A stretch of DNA of 64,000 nt from Acanthosoma haemorrhoidale (taxonomy: Eukaryota; Arthropoda; Insecta; Hemiptera; Acanthosomatidae). The stretch lies in NCBI GenBank assembly GCA_930367205.1, contig OV884011.1:106941139-107005138 (forward strand), in the 5' to 3' direction. The position numbers and the translations under genes are program-made. Positions 25,348 to 37,206 of the stretch are shown here, piece by piece. Under the pieces are notes generated by a model. The model was not told the DNA's origin and ran no database searches. It worked only from the letters and a program-made list of their open reading frames with translations. Each line of letters opens with the position of its first letter. Within the stretch, counting starts at the first letter, position 1.

Positions 25348-26230
25348 GCATTGTATTTTTTAGATAGGAAGATTATATAAAGTGCTCATTATAATATAGT
25401 TAATCTTCTAGTTAATAGTGTAAAATAATGTAGCTTCACGTTCTTTCTGTTCAAATTCTAAAGTTAAATATATCCTTTACTTATTTACCCTTACTTCACT
25501 CTAAAAATATTGCATTCGGCAGCATACCGTGGAATGGGGGAAAGGGATTCCACTGTCCGGAATACAAATACAAATAAGTGGCGTTCATTATGGAAGCCTT
25601 AAATTATGTTTGGGTGAATACCCTCCGAGGCAAGCTATCCACGGATCCATTTGCCTTCCCTCTTTGGGGGAAGGAACTCACGTACAAGATCTAGGGCAGC
25701 ACGGTAGCAGAAATCACGCATTGTGCTGGTGTACAATATAGTGGTGCTCTCTCCTATTATACTGCCTCCTCTCAGGAGAAATCCATATCGGCTAGCACAC
25801 GACCGGCTAGGTAAAGCATCTGTCTGTTCCACGGATCCAAAAGCTTACAGTGTATGGCTCGAAAAAGGGGATTTTTCCTAGGTAAAATTTATGACCACTT
25901 ATTAAATTTGAAAACAAACAATAAAAAAAATGAAAACAACACAAGTCTACCGGTTTGGAATGGTATATTACAAAATGCAGGGTGTAGGGTTTAGGTATAC
26001 ATTTTCTAAAGTAATTATTATTGGGAGTCGTTTTATTACTTTATTATTCTGGATACTAAAAAAGTGAATCCTTGAAAAAAAAAAATAGAAATATATTTGC
26101 TGAAGTCAAATGGAGAGCATATCTTTCTATTCAGGTTCGGGGTGATTGACTTTAGTTCGTTAATTGCTAAGAATTTTTCATTGTATTTTTTAGATAGGAA
26201 AAAAGTGCTCATTATGATATAGTTATATCT
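25348..26230. repeat. Direct repeat pair, about 55 bp units
   Basis: Units at 25348-25406 and 26179-26230 share CATTGTATTTTTTAGATAGG, then AAAGTGCTCATTATRATATA and GTTA. The interval between them is about 830 bp and includes a GC-richer open patch (25510-25830) that looks faintly coding on both strands but matches nothing I know. The pair may be the ends of an old non-autonomous element. Local duplication is the alternative. Confidence 0.5.
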
Positions 26231-27479
26231 ATCCTTGTATGTGTTCATGGCCGCTGATTTTTTATTTAACTAGTGTAGTCATGATTTTAAAAATGTATAC
26301 CTATTTCGATTGACTTCAGTTTGGAAAGCATTCACTTTAAAAAAGGTGACGTTTGATGGCTTATATCATTGATTTGGTATGATACCTGGGTTGCCCACAA
26401 ACATTTTTGGAGACAAATATCCTATTTGGGACATTTAATGTCCTAATGAAACAGCGATCTCTTCTTTAAAATACGCAAACTACGGAAGAATGGCGTTTAA
26501 TCTCCCCCATTGTTTGCCAGGGCCCGTTCATAATCCGCCCCATTCAGGTACTTCTTTAGTGGAGGTTTCGTATTCCCGGTAGCACTATAGACCCCTTTTG
26601 GTCCTCTCTCATAGCATTAATGATTTCCACGGTCTCTTGGTTTGCCTGGAACTTAAATTCGGAGGAATCCCGGGAGTTGGGAATATTTCTATATTTAGTA
26701 ATTATATTTTCCATTACGGGATGTAATGATTAATGACGTTCGTGTGATAACGAAGACCACGAAGGGTTAATTCATACTCTTCACACATGATCCGTTATAC
26801 CGGCAGAAAAATAAATCAAGTACCATTTCTGCCCGTAGAGAGTCAAAGATTATATTACTAGGAATGTTTCTTCACCAAAGATTAGTAAGTAGGCAAGGCG
26901 GAAGCGGTAAGGGTTTGTTCCCTAAAATTGTAGCAAGGGACAATCATCTTTGGCCTCTCTGAATGTTCTATGATTGAAGTAAACATGATTCAGTCGATCT
27001 AAAATGTATAAGGTATATTCCACAACTCGTGGTTCAAATTGTGCGAAGTTAAGTAAATAGATTCATTAATGTTGTTATATGTTTGACCATGTGCATATAA
27101 GGTAAAATTAAAAATAAGAATAGGTTAAGAGATAAAGATGTATTTCTGCTGACTGGCATGAGTGGAAGAAATCAGGATGCAATAAACGCATTTGGGCGTG
27201 GTCCGACAATCAAAGGTGCCATCCGATGTGGAGTGTCGTTTAATGGCAGTAGAATTTGTCAGTTTACAATCCTGCCTCTTCTTCTTGAGGGTGTCATTAA
27301 ACACCGCTCTGATTTGCAGGATCATTTGCACACTGCAGGTTATTTTAAATAAATCAATAAGCGTAGCGCTAATAAAATTAAAATCCTATTAATAATTATC
27401 TAAATTAGGTCATACATGAAACCAATCAGCTGCCTTAAGGACCCATTGTGCACCCACCCCTCTATCCCTCGACAATGAC

Positions 27480-27770
27480 GCAGGGCAAGGGAAATACTAA
27501 TTTGTGAGGTCGGCAATAAAAAGGGCTTTCCCATTGCCCGGCCTATCTGTTAGGGCACAAACAGAAGAGGTCTCCTGTAACTGACAACGCTCACGTCGAC
27601 CTGATGGATGGTTCTGTCGCATGTTTTCTCGTTGTTTCATCTGTGAGCGCCACGGAATGCTGTGGTATTTAGGGTATTTACCGGGAGGCCGTTCCGTAAA
27701 GAGCGTTTTCACCGCAGTTCTGTGTTCCACTTTTTTATCATTACACGTAGTTCTATCTTTCAAACTAAAA
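27480..27770 (-). other. GC-richer patch with an unrecognised 88-codon frame
   Basis: A minus-strand frame at 27497-27763 is open for 88 codons, is polar and basic (for example GKYPKYHSIPWRSQMKQREN), and lies in a patch less AT-rich than its flanks. I recognise no domain. No splice sites or promoter clearly go with it. It may be a transposon fragment. Confidence 0.25.
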
Positions 27771-28502
27771 CAGTATTGACCCCCGGTCTGGTGTCAAAAT
27801 AAGGTGCGTGATTCATAATAACGTAGCTCATTCATAATTGAACTATCTGCAATTAGCCATTGTCGTTAACTCCGTTCAATAAATTATTCTCGGTTTCTTG
27901 CCAAATATTCAGAAAACCTCAATAAGGCAAGAATGCGCTACAAGTGATTGAACTCACGAATGAATGAATGAAGTATTATTTCGTAGTGAAGATAGAATAA
28001 TTTATTTAGGCCATTGACGAATCGATTATGCCAGGGCCATAAGTGATGGTTTAACGTGCTTATAGATGCGTAGTATATGTTTTTTTCGGTTGGGCTCTAA
28101 CGCGATTGTGTAGTACATAACTTACGCAGAATGGCGTGAAACAAGTTTACGTCTTAGACCAATTTCGCGCTCACATCCTTCCCGGTCGCCATGTTCCATA
28201 ATAGTCATATGGTTTAATTAGTAACAGAAACAATGCGCAAGGAATATAATAATATCTAAAGGGTGGGGAATTCATATATGTAATTTGGTTAGCAAAATGA
28301 ATGGGCTGTTTCAATAAACGATGGCTATCTTTGTACTGCGATCAGCAAACGAGTGTTGTGTTCCTAATGGATATGTGAATAAGGTTACTAGACATGTGAA
28401 GATTTTTCTAGCGAAGACTCCTATCTTCATTCAAATAAGTGAAACGAAACAATTGGTTAGGGCTAACAACTCAAATCAAACCTTGACTTTTTCCTAATTC
28501 TA

Positions 28503-29284
28503 CAGTTTTACCTTTCTAACCTCTTCTTCCAAGTCCCCTGTGATTTAGAATATTCTAACTGCTATCCCATAAAAGCAGGAGTTCAACAGGGCAGTATCCT
28601 GGGTCCAATCCTCTATCACCTATACACAGCTGATGTCCCCTCTATCCCAATACCTTCTTGGCCACATTGGCAGATGACACTGTACTTCTATAGTATAATA
28701 TATAGATATAGCTTCCCATGACCTTCAAAAACACTTTGATGAGCTCGATCATTGGTGCAACCAATGGCAAATCAAAGTTAATGAAGCAAAATGCAATTAC
28801 CTTTACACTCTGCCGCAAGTCCTGTCCACTAGTTTTTTTTTTAATTTAATTCCTCTTCCTGTATCCGAGACAGTAGAGTATTTAGGCTTCCATCACGACA
28901 AAAATCTGACATGGAACCATCACAGGACTTCCCATCTCTCTATAGAAAATAAATTACTATGACAAAGTTATACTTAAGGCAATCTGGACATAAGAAATAG
29001 AGCTATGGGGGGGTGGGGCAGCAAAAAAGAACATCAAGCGTATCCAATCCTTTTAATCAAAACTCCTGCGAATAATAGTTAGTGCCCTTATTACGTCAGC
29101 AACAAATCCATTCATAATGATCGTAATATACCCTACATTCTTGAACTCATCCCTTCCAAGTTCATAGAATTCCATAGTAACCTATCCAACCACCCTAATC
29201 CCATAGCATAGTCATTACACTGCGCGACTCATCCTTATAAGCCTCCCCAGAGACTAAAGTGGCATTGGCCTCGTGACCTGCTAT
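28503..29284 (+). pseudogene. Jockey-like LINE reverse transcriptase, frame-broken
   Basis: The plus strand encodes the later part of a non-LTR retrotransposon ORF2. In order: QFYLSNLFFQV, then YPIKAGVQQGSILGPILYHL (the family's GVPQGS-LGP block), then after a frameshift LATLADDTVLL, which holds the catalytic A-D-D motif. Next is LQKHFDELDHWCNQWQIKVN, then VEYLGFHHDKNLTWN, then RIQSF*SKLLRIIVSA, and last QRLKWHWPRDL, the typical C-terminal R-L-K...P-D-L signature. The N-terminal endonuclease and first reverse transcriptase blocks are missing, so the copy is 5'-truncated. Frameshifts near 28660 and 29080 and several stops make it inactive. The motif order and C-terminus fit the Jockey clade. 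It is in the same orientation as the host gene. Confidence 0.85.
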
Positions 29285-29541
29285 AAATACGTGTGTGGCT
29301 GTGGCTCAGCCTCCACTGGCTCGTATCCAGTGACGTGGCTGACGCAGGAGCGTGTGGGAATTCCCAAGAATCCACTTCCTCTTTCGCACGCGAGGTAGGT
29401 GACAACCATGTGGATTTGGGAGGTCTCTGGGCTGTTTGTATAAGGGAGTGAATGGAAATTGTAAATATGGTATAAATAAGAACATTTATCACAATTACTT
29501 ACTGCCCAATAAGGCATATTGTAATTTTATCACAATAAAGA
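29285..29541 (+). mobile_element. LINE 3' untranslated tail
   Basis: This follows the reverse transcriptase C-terminus directly. The last 100 bp (29444-29541) are shared with 5928-6034 (+) and 24052-24131 (-), which defines the conserved 3' end of the family, ending in CACAATAAAG. The proximal part is GC-richer. The tail includes an AATAAA signal that could serve polyadenylation of the element. Confidence 0.7.
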
Positions 29542-30004
29542 AATTTCTATGTAGAAGAAGGATAGTTTACGAATTATTATGAATACGTAAGGAAATGGAC
29601 ACTCTTGAAAATTAAATGGAGGTTTAAAGATTGGTACGATTTACTGTTGCCAACCGGAGACTGGGAACTTCGAGCTCTATCCACTAAGATATTCCTATCG
29701 AACGTGATACTTAGGGACAACATTAATACTCAAATACTGTAGCTATGCTCTTGCGATCCTCAGAAGAACAAGACTAATTATTGATAATTATTTTTTATCT
29801 ATTAGGGTTTGAAAAATACTCTCATGAAATGAGGCCCGAGCTCTTGAAATGTGAATACTTATATACCACTAGTAACCTTTTTTTTTATAATAGTAGTAAC
29901 AATTTAGTGCCGGGTGTCCAATGACTAATTGTAAGCCATGTTATATGAAAGTCCTTGACTACATCTAGTCTTCAGCGTTTCACCCATGACTAACTACGTT
30001 TTGC

Positions 30005-30135
30005 CAACTCTTGCCTGAGCTACCCTTCGTCCTAAGGCGGATCGGCTTACCGTCCTTGACGCGGTGGCTCGGATGTCGCTTACATCCGCTCAGTGGAGTT
30101 GCCACGGTCACTGCGTCCGTCGGCAACGAGCTCTC
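30005..30135. other. GC-rich island, unrecognised
   Basis: About 130 bp markedly richer in G+C than the flanks, including GGCGGATCGGCTTACCGTCC and GCGGTGGCTCGGATGTCGC. It resembles neither a tRNA nor an rRNA segment that I can place. It may be a fragment of a transposable element or a regulatory island in the intron. Confidence 0.3.
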
Positions 30136-31249
30136 TAGTATCTTTTATTTAACTTGTTATCTAACTCTACAGTCAGAAAGCAAAATGACCGCTTTCAATT
30201 TCATAATTCATACTTTTGAAATAATGTTAAATCCATTGATGATGCCTCGAATACGTTACAAGTAGATGGTGCTTGCAAATAAAAAACTGAACGCTGGAAC
30301 TTATCAGAAAATTTAGTTTATGAAAACCCTTTAACTGAAATTTTGTTCCGTTAACGAAATTATTTCTAGATTTTTTTAAAAATATTACCGCACTCTTTTA
30401 CCTAGTGGATGTAATATTTTTATTTAATGTTTGCGATCCTGCAATTATGTGTTACTATTGTTGTTTAACGAAACTTTGCTTTAGAACTAACAAATTAACC
30501 GACAATAAGTCCATTTGTATTTGGGTTAAACGTTGAGTTCATTGTAGCATGTTAACGATGCTACCATTTGTAACTACAATACTAAATACACCCTAGTGGA
30601 GGACTAAATGAGGGGACAAAAATTTAGTAGTAAAAATAATGTTAATTTCTGTTGTCTCCGACTGTCTCCATTAGCAGCCTTATTATAAGAGTTTAACACT
30701 ATCATTATTTCCTAAATTAGGCTGTTTCTTTCACAGATAGATAGTAGTAAAAAATCACTGTGAATGAAGTAGGGTGAAAGAAGGTGGGAGATTTGTATCA
30801 CTTAAATTTTAAAAGAAAAGCAGCGGTATTTAGACAAAAAAATCAATTAAATTTGTCCTATAATATCTCGAAAGAAATCTGAAGCATTCCTCGCTATGGT
30901 TTAATCTTTTTCTAAACTATATAATGCTAATATAATGTGTGTGTATAAATATGCTATATGTAGGTGCTTGCTATAATGAAAATTCTGTCATAAAAGCACT
31001 TAATTTATTATAGCTTCTAGATGATAACTAAGTAGAGGGGTAAACGATATAATAAATTTAGTATAGTCTAACTAAATTAAGTTGTACAATAATTTAACTT
31101 TAAAAGCATATCGTTGATTTTTTTCAAGGGCTAATATTCGGACAAAAAAGCAAACTCCCACTTGTTTGTTTTTGTTTATTCACCTTGTGTAAAGAGATTA
31201 AGTTATTTATAAATTTCATTTCAGAATTAATTCGATGTTAGGCGTAAGA

Positions 31250-31680
31250 TAATAATACGGTTTACCTCACCGAGTTAAATCACCGAGAAACATTTCAACC
31301 GTGCCTGGTTTGAATTATAATCAGCCGTTTGACCGATTGGTCTGGAATTAATGTCAGACCTCGGAATAATAAGGCGTGTTAGGGTCATCAATTATCGGCT
31401 CGCGATAATCGTCCAGAAACAACATCTCCAGTTTGTTATTTAGCCTGAGAGATTATAGTTATCGTGGAAGGAATCTCAGCATTATCTCCACTGTTTTTCT
31501 TCTACTTTTTTCATCCTTAGAAATCTGCCCATGAAAATTCAGTCTATGGACGGTAGCGTTTCCTCCCGAGAACAATCACGAGTTATAACCGTGCGAATTG
31601 TTTCCCATTTCCTCCTCCTTCATTATAACGTAGTTTTCACTTTCTCTTGCTGAGTAAAGTCGGTAAGCAACTCGGAGTCG
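31250..31680. promoter_or_regulatory. Candidate intronic enhancer with GATA-like sites
   Basis: This 430-bp block is less AT-rich and less repetitive than its surroundings and carries several TTATCG/CGATAA/TTATCT motifs, including a near-palindromic pair in ATTATCGGCTCGCGATAATC at about 31390-31410. Others lie at about 31459 and 31482. Such clustering fits a GATA-factor-bound module, but the motif is short and frequent by chance in AT-rich DNA. Confidence 0.25.
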
Positions 31681-31978
31681 TCTTTAGTATGAACCCACCT
31701 ACATGAATATAAGTTTATTGGACTACCAGCCTTGCTATGTTATTTTCTTTTGTGACCAATTTTGTCGCAACCTTCCTAAACCAGTATGGATAAATCAGCC
31801 ATGGACTTATTAAACTTAAGACCCCAGTTAAAATTTGCTTAATTTTCTGTTGATTCGTTGTTTATATTTTTTATGATGCGTTAAAATATGTAATTTAGTA
31901 GAGGAAGGATATCGTATATATAATATATGTGGCCTCCTATTAAACGACATCTAGTTAAAACAAAAATTGTTCTTAATA

Positions 31979-32028
31979 GGGATTCAATCCAAGACCATAA
32001 ATTTGCCACCTTAACCACTGTACCATAT
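31979..32028 (-). mobile_element. tRNA-like SINE fragment
   Basis: On the minus strand TGGTACAGTGGTTAAGGTGG matches a pol III A-box, followed about 24 nt later by GGATTGAATCC, a degenerate B-box. The spacing is a little short for a tRNA and no acceptor stem pairs. A decayed tRNA-derived SINE is the likely origin. Confidence 0.4.
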
Positions 32029-33338
32029 GTTAATAGAAGCAAAATTACTTACACTTTACATAAAGATCTTTACTAGATAACATTGGCCATTGTGTAAATA
32101 TTCTCCATTTTTTGTTCTTCATACCCCCTTGTTATTACAAATTATGGAAATCAGTAGGGATTCTAAATAAACGAATCTATTTACAGTAGGCCATTATATG
32201 TTCTGGAGGTTGGCTACATTACATACAATTTTTAGTAATTTCACCTTAAGATTTGTGATTGTTACATAAGTATAATGCACAAAAAAAATGTAAACTAATA
32301 TCTATTTTTTTTCTTTCAATGCTCTCAAATTTGAAAAATTAAGGAATAAGGGAAAAATAAATAAGGACATTTTTTTGGGATGAGTGGATCTTTTGCTAGG
32401 AGGGACCTATTTGAAGGATGGGTGTAGCAAATAAGGAGTGTAAGAGACCTCGGGTGAGGAGCAGGTGATCTAGAGACATTGGTGTGGGTCCACCGGATTT
32501 ATCTCCGATTCGCAAGTAAGCAGTTTTGGAGAGTTGCGGACATTTGATGGGTTGTGGGTAGGAAACTAATAATTATTAAACAATCGGACGATGCAATATG
32601 TAAGTAATTAGTCCTACTTGTTATGTAATTTCCATTTCGCATATCTCATAGAGGGATGATAAAAGTATCTCGTGAAAGTATCTCTCTATCTCAAAAAAGA
32701 CAACCTACAAAAAAAAAATAGTAATGACGCTACTCCGATATAATGGAGGTAATGAACATTTCCCGCTGAGCGAGTGGTTTCCCGGTACGGGGATTAATGC
32801 CTGTTGCCAGCCCGTGGGAGGTTGACTTGCAGCTTGCTTTAGACTATCGCCTATTGTACACTTACTGCCTCGCTGTTTCTTTCTCAGGCTATTTGCAGTG
32901 TTTGCGAACTAACAACGTTCATGTTTACGTCTTGGCAAACATAATTTCTTAATAAGGGAGAAAAATCTCCTCTCGCGGATCAAATGCTTCAAATTCAGAA
33001 ATAATTGAACTAAAGTGGATAGTAAGCTATATTCTAGTGAAAGACAGAAAAGTACTCTTAATAATATAGGTGCAGAAACTTTACACTATTACATTACAGA
33101 CAGCTGTAATGTTAATGAATTGAAACGAGTTTCTAGAGAAGATTTGTCTGGGCACTTATAAAAGGCACAATTTGCGAAGTTGGAAATAGCAAGGAATATG
33201 TCATAGAAAGTTGCGATGGTTCGATCATATGAAAATTTTGAATGCACTCGGGCTACCAAATTACTCCTGCAATACACGCCTGGCTATGAAGAATAGAAAT
33301 AACTATTGGTGGTATGGTGCCGGTGTGAAATGTGTATA

Positions 33339-34729
33339 TTAAGGAATAAACTAACTTATATCTCTCCACAGCTTTATTAATTTACACCAGAAATTTTTCA
33401 ATGGACTAGACCGTTATTCTTAAAGATTCGAGCTTAAGGTAACTATAGCACTTGCCGGGTTGGTTATCAAGCGATTTGTTTCACTTTTTTCCCCCCACTC
33501 TTGCCATTACTTGACTGGCATTTATTTTATTGGTGGTGTAGTGTGTATATTACGAAATAATACAACTTCTCTCTTTACAGCTTTAATAATTAACTAAATG
33601 AAATATCCAAAATAATCTCAATCAGTATTTTATAATTTTAGGCTTAAATTATATATCAGCTACTACTCTTTGGGTAATTACCTAATGTTGTTTTTGATGA
33701 TTTTTTAAAATTAACTTAACTACCTTTTGTCCAACAGCGTGATCTTGCTTTTCTATTGTGATAAAATTCCATAAATTTATCCTAAATAAATCATGAAAAA
33801 TAATTTCTTGCCTTGGTTTAAAACTGGCGTAAAATAATTATTCTGCAGTGAACATATTCCATTCTTCTAATCCAGATCAGAAAGCTGTACATACATAGCA
33901 GAGTTCAAAACATTATTAACAAAATCAAATGGACAAGAAGGTTCAAATAACTTGGTTTAGAAAACATTAACAATAAAAAATAATTTGTATGGATACACAT
34001 TATTGGAAGATGGAAGGCACTGCAGTATAATTATTTTACGCCAGTTTTAAACCAATGCAAGAAATTATTTTTTCATGATTTATTTAGGATAAATTTATGG
34101 GATTTTATAACAATAGAAGAGCAAGTCAGCCGCCTCCAAGATAAGGCACAAGTTTTGGAATGAGTCCAATCTCCTTTTCATTCCTATCTCATTTATGACC
34201 AGACTGAAACCCATCGACCGGATGCTCTGCTGTCTTACACCACTAGCAGAGCAGCCAGTAGTTCACTGTGTACAGGTTTTTTTCTTTGTTTGCTAGTTCT
34301 TATTTCGGCTTTAATCGGTTCGTGTTTCCCCATTAGGGCAATAATAGCAGCTTGTCTCCTAGTCCACTCCACCATACCTGCCACGTTGCATTTAGCAGAA
34401 ATAAAGTGAATATTACGGTACTTGCATATATAAATACTGATTGAGATTACTTTGTATATTTAATTATTAAAGCTTTAGAGAGAGAAGATGTTTTATTTCG
34501 TAATATACACACTCTACACCGACACCACACCACCAATAATATAAATGCCAGTCGAGTAATGGCAAGAGCGGGGGAAAAAAAAGTGAAAAAAAGTCGCTTG
34601 ATAACCAACCCGGCAAGTGCTATAGTTACCATGAGCTTGAATCCTTAAGAATAACGGTCTAGTCCATTGAAAAATTTCGGGTGTAAATTAATAAAGCTGT
34701 GGAGAGATAAGCTGTTTCATTTCTTAATA
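33339..34729. repeat. Long imperfect palindrome (fold-back structure)
   Basis: Two long arms are inverted copies of each other. Outer arms: 33339-33634 against 34431-34729, for example TCTCTCCACAGCTTTATTAA on the left and its complement near 34690, and TTGCCGGGTTGGTTATCAAG against CTTGATAACCAACCCGGCAA. Inner arms: 33743-33850 against 34018-34125, with GCGTAAAATAATTATTCTGC on the left and its near-complement at 34020. The central spacer is about 168 bp. The right side carries roughly 200 bp extra between inner and outer arms. Each outer arm also contains a 50-bp direct repeat (left: about 33330-33382 and 33541-33594). A transcript would fold into a stem of several hundred base pairs. It may be two inverted copies of one element or a fold-back transposon. 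Confidence 0.8.
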
Positions 34730-35090
34730 AAGAAATAAAATATATATTCCCTTTATGTTCGCGCTACCTCAAGAGTTCACCAGTTATTATCTCCCTCCAA
34801 TCCAACAATTCATAATTCATCGTAATTATGCTGTATATTTATTTTTTCATCTCTATTCAGTTTTGTTTTAATTCGTTCCTGTTTGTTCTTTGTAGTAATC
34901 TACATTGCTATGTATATAGGATATACTCGTATACGTATATAGCCATAGCACATCGTATTATACATTTTTACATAGTAATATTCATAAGGATATTTAATCT
35001 TTTTAATGTTTTTCGTTTTTTTTAGCTAGACATATATATTGTGTTATTTGCTGTTATTCTTAAGGAACAATTTCCGTGAATATTTTTTTT

Positions 35091-35217
35091 TTCTTTCATA
35101 GCCCCTGAAATATACAGATAATTATATATAATTATAGAATAGGCGAATCTATTTACAAATTATTTTCGTATTTCTTGTAGCATCGCTGTATTATACACAG
35201 GTTTTGTTATTTTATAA
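35091..35217 (+). repeat. Dispersed repeat C, copy 1
   Basis: A 125-bp unit beginning TTCATAGCCCC and containing ACAGATAATTATATATAATT, then AGGCGAATCTATTTACAAAT, then GCATCGCTGTATTATA and ending GTTTTGTTATTTTATAA. Closely similar copies are at 63515-63640 (inverted) and, for the first half, at 60262-60325. High identity suggests a fairly recent family. Too short for coding; a non-autonomous element or an element end is likely. Confidence 0.7.
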
Positions 35218-37005
35218 AAATTATATAATGAATAAACAGTAACATGATACGCTTTATATATGACTGGACTAAACCTTAAGTATTAAAGGGAGAGCTAAAC
35301 TAAAGTATAAAATATTATCTGAATAAATAAGGAATGCAAAAAATTATTGAAGAATCAGAGATAAAAAATAACGCTGATAATAGAGGAGACTTCTTAGTCT
35401 TTTATTTAGTAGTTTTTTATTTTTAAAGAAACCAGGCGCAAGAAAATTGTTTTTAAAAACTTATGTTTTAGGAGAAAGAAAAATTAATTCATTCATACCT
35501 TCGAAACCGAATTCTTCAAAATTTAGAGTGGAGATTGCCTTGGTAAATGTGTGCCTTGATTTTGCCAGACTCCCAGGCGGCAGGCCCAGGTGTCAGTCCC
35601 TTCCTTCAGGTAGCCTCTATAGTACCTCACATAATCGTATTGGTACGGTCAGCATCAGGTATATCCGGACTGGGGGTATATTGTTTAGGACATAGGCGTG
35701 AGTCACGGAGTGTTTTCAGTGAGTCGTCCATTAGCAATGAAACTTAGCAGAAGTGCCTTTGGCCTAGTTGCCTTTTAGACCCAGCCAGCAGTGTTTTCGC
35801 TTTCCGAGTGAATGAATACTCCGCCATGACATTGAAGTAAAGGGTATGTTTATATTTTATCGGTTATTGTATGCATTCCGGAATCGAAAGACCCATTCAA
35901 TATTATAATTCCAAAATAATTTAGTCGTAATGTGAAGAAGTTATTAGCAAATTAATTTTGTAAATAAGATGCATGGTTTAAAGTCAATGCCCTGAACTAT
36001 CCACATCATCTTAGAACCTCATGTAAAACGGTAGGCCAAGGGTTTGGCCCGAAGTGGGGGCCCATACCTCACAGGCAAAGAAAATTTAACGTAGGTATTC
36101 ATCTAAGTACAATTTCGGAGCTTACACCAATTTGCTTATAGCATCCTCTTGTGAGTTATCATATTATGGATGCTAAGCCAATTTCATTACTTATTTAGAT
36201 AAATTTAAAACGTCAATAGTTCCGCTAAATCGCAGGGTTTCAGTTATATCATCCACATGCCTACATCATTTGTTTTCAATTCCGCATTTACTGTATAAAT
36301 GTTTATTGCTTATGCATTCAGTGATTTTCAAATTGATGTGTTGTTAGCGCTTCTGGACTGCTGGATCGTTCGAAAATGACTAACTAAACTTGAATATCTA
36401 AGACTAAGATGAAGGTTGTATCCACTGACCACATACCGCTAGGCTGGCCTTCCACCCATCAAACCACGACCTCCGTTCGTCCATCAGTATGTAGGCCGTC
36501 AAGTTTGAGGTTTTTTTTACTTGTTTTCAATGGAATGTTTTTCTTTTGTCATCTAATATTCAATTTGAAGAACGGCATCATAGGGATTTATGCTGTGTGC
36601 ATTTAAAAATATCCTATCATCTATGCAATAATTACATCAGGAATTATTGTCTTGTAGATAATTGTAGCGGGTGTTTGCAAAGGGTTTGCATCCTTAAGCT
36701 CTATCTTAAGCTTTGTGAATATTTAAGAGAACATTTAGAGCTAACTGTTTCCTCTTGGCTTGTTTACTACCCTCTTTTAGATTCACTAAAGCCATAAAGG
36801 ATATTTTATGCAGATCATAACCAGCTAATGACATCTTAGCTTAAGTTACGGCTCGGGAATGCTTTTTATATCAAGTCTGTTGAATATTAATTCGAAGGGG
36901 GTCATGTGAGCTTAAAGAAAGATATTTTAAAACTCATGTAGTTAATTTGTTTTATTCTTCCCATATGGATGTGATAAATTAGATTAAAAATTAAATACTT
37001 GGTCT

Positions 37006-37206
37006 CGGTAGTCTCTCACTACCTTCCTGATTCCACCCGCCTCCTTTAGGCATTCCACACCCTATATCCTTCTCATAATCCTTCAAATGGGGGACTCCTC
37101 TTAGTGAAAGGCACTCATTAGCCCAAAATAATTTTCCTTTATTTTTCCCACATCCTATTTTATAAGTTTAAGAGCTAAGAAGAAGGGGGAAAAAAAAAAA
37201 AAAAAA
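37006..37206 (+). mobile_element. Retroposed insert with poly(A) tail and target duplication
   Basis: The 13-bp sequence AAATACTTGGTCT lies on both sides, at 36993-37005 and 37204-37216. The insert of about 200 bp ends in an uninterrupted A run of about 17 (37190-37206) that merges with the right copy. Exact flanking duplication plus a 3' A tail is the hallmark of LINE-mediated insertion. The body is CT-rich at its start and ends TTTAAGAGCTAAGAAGAAGG before the A run. It could be a SINE, a truncated LINE or a processed RNA copy; I do not recognise the body. An intact duplication suggests recent insertion. Confidence 0.75.
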
